The notes under the pieces are model-generated. The model was not told the DNA's origin. It was given only the letters and a program-made list of their open reading frames with translations, and made no database searches. DNA of 13,363 bases from JBAYHA01 sp964605975. Its GTDB lineage: Bacteria; Patescibacteriota; Patescibacteriia; UBA11705; JABHMO01. The position numbers and the translations under genes were made by a program. Of this stretch, positions 12,055 through 13,363 are shown in pieces. Position 1 is the first letter of the stretch, and the number at the start of each line of letters is the position of its first letter. The stretch is taken from contig CAZSER010000016.1 of the NCBI GenBank assembly GCA_964605975.1, positions 1 to 13,363 on the forward strand, read 5' to 3'.

Positions 12055-12506
12055 AATGTTTTTTTATTTTTATAGAGTAAAAGTAAAACTGTAGTTCCTG
12101 TCACAATGGCAATGTCAGCAAAATTAAAGACAGGAAAAGTAAAGTAATTAGTAGCTATTTTGATAAAATCTTGCACCCCGTTTTTTAAAAGTCGATCAAA
12201 GATGTTTCCAATTGCTCCACCCATAATTATAGCCCAAAAAACAAGTTCCAACAATGGCTTTTTTGAATTAAAGGTTAAAAAAATTAAAGTTATTAAAGAT
12301 CCCAAAAGAAATAACCAAACAAATAATTTTTGTGAAGATAAAAAACCGAAAGATATTCCGGAATTAAAAAAATTTTCAAAAGACAAGGATATTCCGGAAA
12401 AATTAAAAATAAAAATCCCGGTATCAGGGATTTTTGTCGCAAAGAGTTTTGTTGTTTGATCAAGAATGAAAACAACGATTACTATAATAAAATAAAATAA
12501 AAACAT
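12051..12506 (-). CDS. lspA: lipoprotein signal peptidase (signal peptidase II)
   Basis: LspA is an inner-membrane aspartyl protease that removes signal peptides from diacylglyceryl-prolipoproteins. The 151-aa protein has four hydrophobic helices, FILDQTTK near residues 13-20, the NSGISFGFL motif (48-56), GGAIGNIFDRLLKNG (96-110) leading to the catalytic D113 in VQDF, and the second catalytic D131 in FNFAD. All family markers are present. The gene starts 1 nt after the dksA-like stop and its TGA overlaps the next ATG, so the three genes form a tight operon. The TGA stop here argues against TGA recoding in this genome. The C-terminal tail is short and basic. Confidence 0.96.
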   Translation of the reverse strand: MFLFYFIIVIVVFILDQTTKLFATKIPDTGIFIFNFSGISLSFENFFNSGISFGFLSSQKLFVWLFLLGSLITLIFLTFNSKKPLLELVFWAIIMGGAIGNIFDRLLKNGVQDFIKIATNYFTFPVFNFADIAIVTGTTVLLLLYKNKKTL

Positions 12507-12507
12507 G

Positions 12508-12885
12508 TTAAAGATTTTTCAACTTTGTTTTACAAGAAACACAGGCACTACTGGATGGTCGAGCTTTTAATCTCTTGATATCAATAGGCTGATGACAGTA
12601 TTTGCAAGTTCCATAACTAGGAGTGTCGATGTTTTTTAGGGTTTTCTCGATATCTCTTAAAGATTTTTCTAGTGTTTCTTGTAGTGTTATATTTAGCGTG
12701 TATTGGTCTACTTCACTGGAAGTTTCAGTCTCTTCATTCCCGATATCTTCAAATTTAGCTTCATAGATATTTGGATTGTCAGGGTTTTTGATTGCCACTT
12801 TGGCAAGTTCTTTTTCCAGATGATTTTTTTCTTCTAATAGGAGCTTCTTTATTTCTGATAGATCTTTTTCTGATATTTTTGTCAT
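12508..12885 (-). CDS. TraR/DksA-family zinc-finger protein
   Basis: TraR/DksA proteins enter the RNA polymerase secondary channel and modulate promoter response. The 125-aa protein has an N-terminal coiled-coil (about residues 5-85) and a C-terminal four-Cys zinc finger: C94 and C97 (GTCKYCHQPI), then C115 and C118 (SACVSCK), with RLKARP between. The coiled-coil tip reads GNEETETSSEVDQYTLN, without the DxxDxA tip motif of true DksA. It is therefore better called a DksA-like protein, and ppGpp synergy should not be assumed. It heads the operon with lspA and the thioredoxin-like gene. A promoter lies at 12966-12994, and a hairpin with a U-tract lies 13 nt before the ATG. No Shine-Dalgarno is seen. 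Confidence 0.92.
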   Translation of the reverse strand: MTKISEKDLSEIKKLLLEEKNHLEKELAKVAIKNPDNPNIYEAKFEDIGNEETETSSEVDQYTLNITLQETLEKSLRDIEKTLKNIDTPSYGTCKYCHQPIDIKRLKARPSSSACVSCKTKLKNL

Positions 12886-12898
12886 ATGATTAGGTTTT

Positions 12899-12935
12899 AA
12901 AAAACAGTAAAGATAAAGACTTAAAACTGTTTTTT
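12899..12935 (-). other. leader hairpin ahead of the dksA-like gene
   Basis: On the minus strand AAAAAACAGT (12935-12926) pairs with ACTGTTTTTT (12908-12899) over a 17-nt loop. The T-run lies in the 3' arm and ends 13 nt before the ATG. It sits between promoter and start codon, as an attenuator would. Confidence 0.6.
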
Positions 12936-12965
12936 TACAATATTTAAAATAAAAACTTTAATGAC

Positions 12966-12994
12966 ATTATCCTTTAATTTTTACCAAAAGTCAA
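12966..12994 (-). promoter_or_regulatory. promoter of the dksA-like/lspA/thioredoxin operon
   Basis: On the minus strand TTGACT (12994-12989), a 17-bp spacer and GATAAT (12971-12966). It begins 3 nt beyond the T-run of the superoxide reductase terminator. The leader to the ATG at 12885 is about 75 nt. Confidence 0.82.
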
Positions 12995-12997
12995 GAT

Positions 12998-13032
12998 AAA
13001 AAAAGAACTCCCTTTTGGAGAGTTCTTTTTTT
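12998..13032 (-). terminator. terminator of the superoxide reductase gene
   Basis: On the minus strand GAACTCTC pairs with GGGAGTTC (one U-G wobble, valid on this strand), flanked by A7 and T7. The left arm begins within the stop codon of the gene. Confidence 0.88.
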
Positions 13033-13363
13033 ATAGATTAGTTTGCCATAGTCCATGAATATTGCAATATTCCCTAACTGCAATAGCATCAGCTATTTTA
13101 CAAAAGGAAATAATTGGTTCGTCTCCTGGTTTTAGATATTTTCTAATAACTTTTTCTTTTCCAACAAGTTCCACCCACTCAATAAAATGATCTTCTTGCA
13201 TAGGATGCAAAACTGAACCAACTTTAACAATAATTTCGTTTTCTAATAACTCAACAACAGGAAGATGTTTCTCTTGACTTGCTTCTACGGTGTTTTCTTT
13301 TATTTTTAACATTTCTTTGCCACAACAAACTAGCGTCCCTCCGCCGGCATGGACCGCTTCCAC
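13031..13363 (-). CDS. desulfoferrodoxin-type superoxide reductase, 5' end outside the window
   Basis: Superoxide reductase reduces superoxide to peroxide without making oxygen, a defence typical of anaerobes. Visible are EAVHAGGGTLVCCGKEM, whose CC would be the second half of the rubredoxin-like center I (the first CxxC lies beyond the edge), then the iron center II ligands: H in SQEKHLPVVE, two His in VGSVLHPMQEDHFIEW, and Cys and His in REYCNIHGLW. KYLKPGDEP is also conserved. The visible first codon is GTG for an internal Val, because the family has about 20 more N-terminal residues, so the gene is truncated by the window and not by mutation. A terminator overlaps its stop, and the dksA-like promoter follows immediately. 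Confidence 0.94.
   Translation of the reverse strand: MEAVHAGGGTLVCCGKEMLKIKENTVEASQEKHLPVVELLENEIIVKVGSVLHPMQEDHFIEWVELVGKEKVIRKYLKPGDEPIISFCKIADAIAVREYCNIHGLWQTNL

Noticed and set aside
12160..12459. 99-codon plus-strand frame antisense to lspA
   Set aside because: lspA is complete with both catalytic Asp residues; the antisense peptide is low-complexity Lys and Pro.
1..13363. CRISPR array, insertion sequence, prophage or defence island
   Set aside because: No regularly spaced repeats, transposase, integrase, terminal inverted repeats or recognisable defence genes were seen; most genes are housekeeping.

Overview
The window is AT-rich bacterial chromosomal DNA carrying short, compact housekeeping operons. 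The gene set (ruvB, comM/yifB, rnc, nusB, lspA, a TraR/DksA-type protein, small membrane proteins), the near absence of Shine-Dalgarno sites, and an envelope pairing of a SpoIID-like protein with a LysM-M23 protein all suggest a member of the Patescibacteria (CPR). This is inference from content, as no marker in the window settles the lineage. The genetic code looks standard: lspA ends in a TGA that overlaps the next ATG. All four tRNA genes encode their own CCA. A superoxide reductase and a glycyl-radical domain point to an anaerobic or low-oxygen life.

Layout. Positions 1-432 hold a tRNA-Gly/tRNA-Leu unit between a strong promoter and a terminator. Positions 464-3821 are a plus-strand run: an orphan gene, a putative zincin-like gene, ruvB, and two small membrane-protein genes (the second with a bacterial PH domain), closed by a perfect 18-bp terminator. 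Positions 3964-5852 read on the minus strand: a strong promoter, a leader hairpin with a U-tract, a 46-codon gene for a stand-alone class III ribonucleotide reductase glycyl-radical domain, and 8 nt later a membrane-anchored SpoIID/LytB-like protein. Positions 5902-7122 hold two minus-strand tRNA genes (Lys-CTT and Arg-TCG) flanking an orphan plus-strand gene that has its own promoter, the only strong Shine-Dalgarno in the window, and its own terminator. Positions 7121-8524 are nusB and rnc on the minus strand. Positions 8544-11529 are a LysM-M23 endopeptidase gene and comM on the plus strand. Positions 11533-12994 are a minus-strand operon, dksA-like/lspA/thioredoxin-like, with 1-nt and overlapping junctions. 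Positions 12998-13363 are the 3' part of a desulfoferrodoxin-type superoxide reductase gene cut by the window edge.

How the parts relate. RuvB and ComM are branch-migration motors for recombination. NusB and RNase III act on rRNA transcription and processing. LspA, the thioredoxin-like protein, SpoIID and M23 act at the envelope. The regulatory layout is unusually legible. Most promoters match TTGACA/T, a 16-17 bp spacer and TATAAT, often with an extended -10. Several terminators run straight into the next -35 box. Hairpins with U-tracts sit just ahead of the start codons of rnc, comM, the dksA-like gene and the glycyl-radical mini-gene. The most novel items are that mini-gene with its leader, the two orphan genes, and the 15-bp perfect palindrome at the predicted 5' end of the tRNA-Arg transcript.
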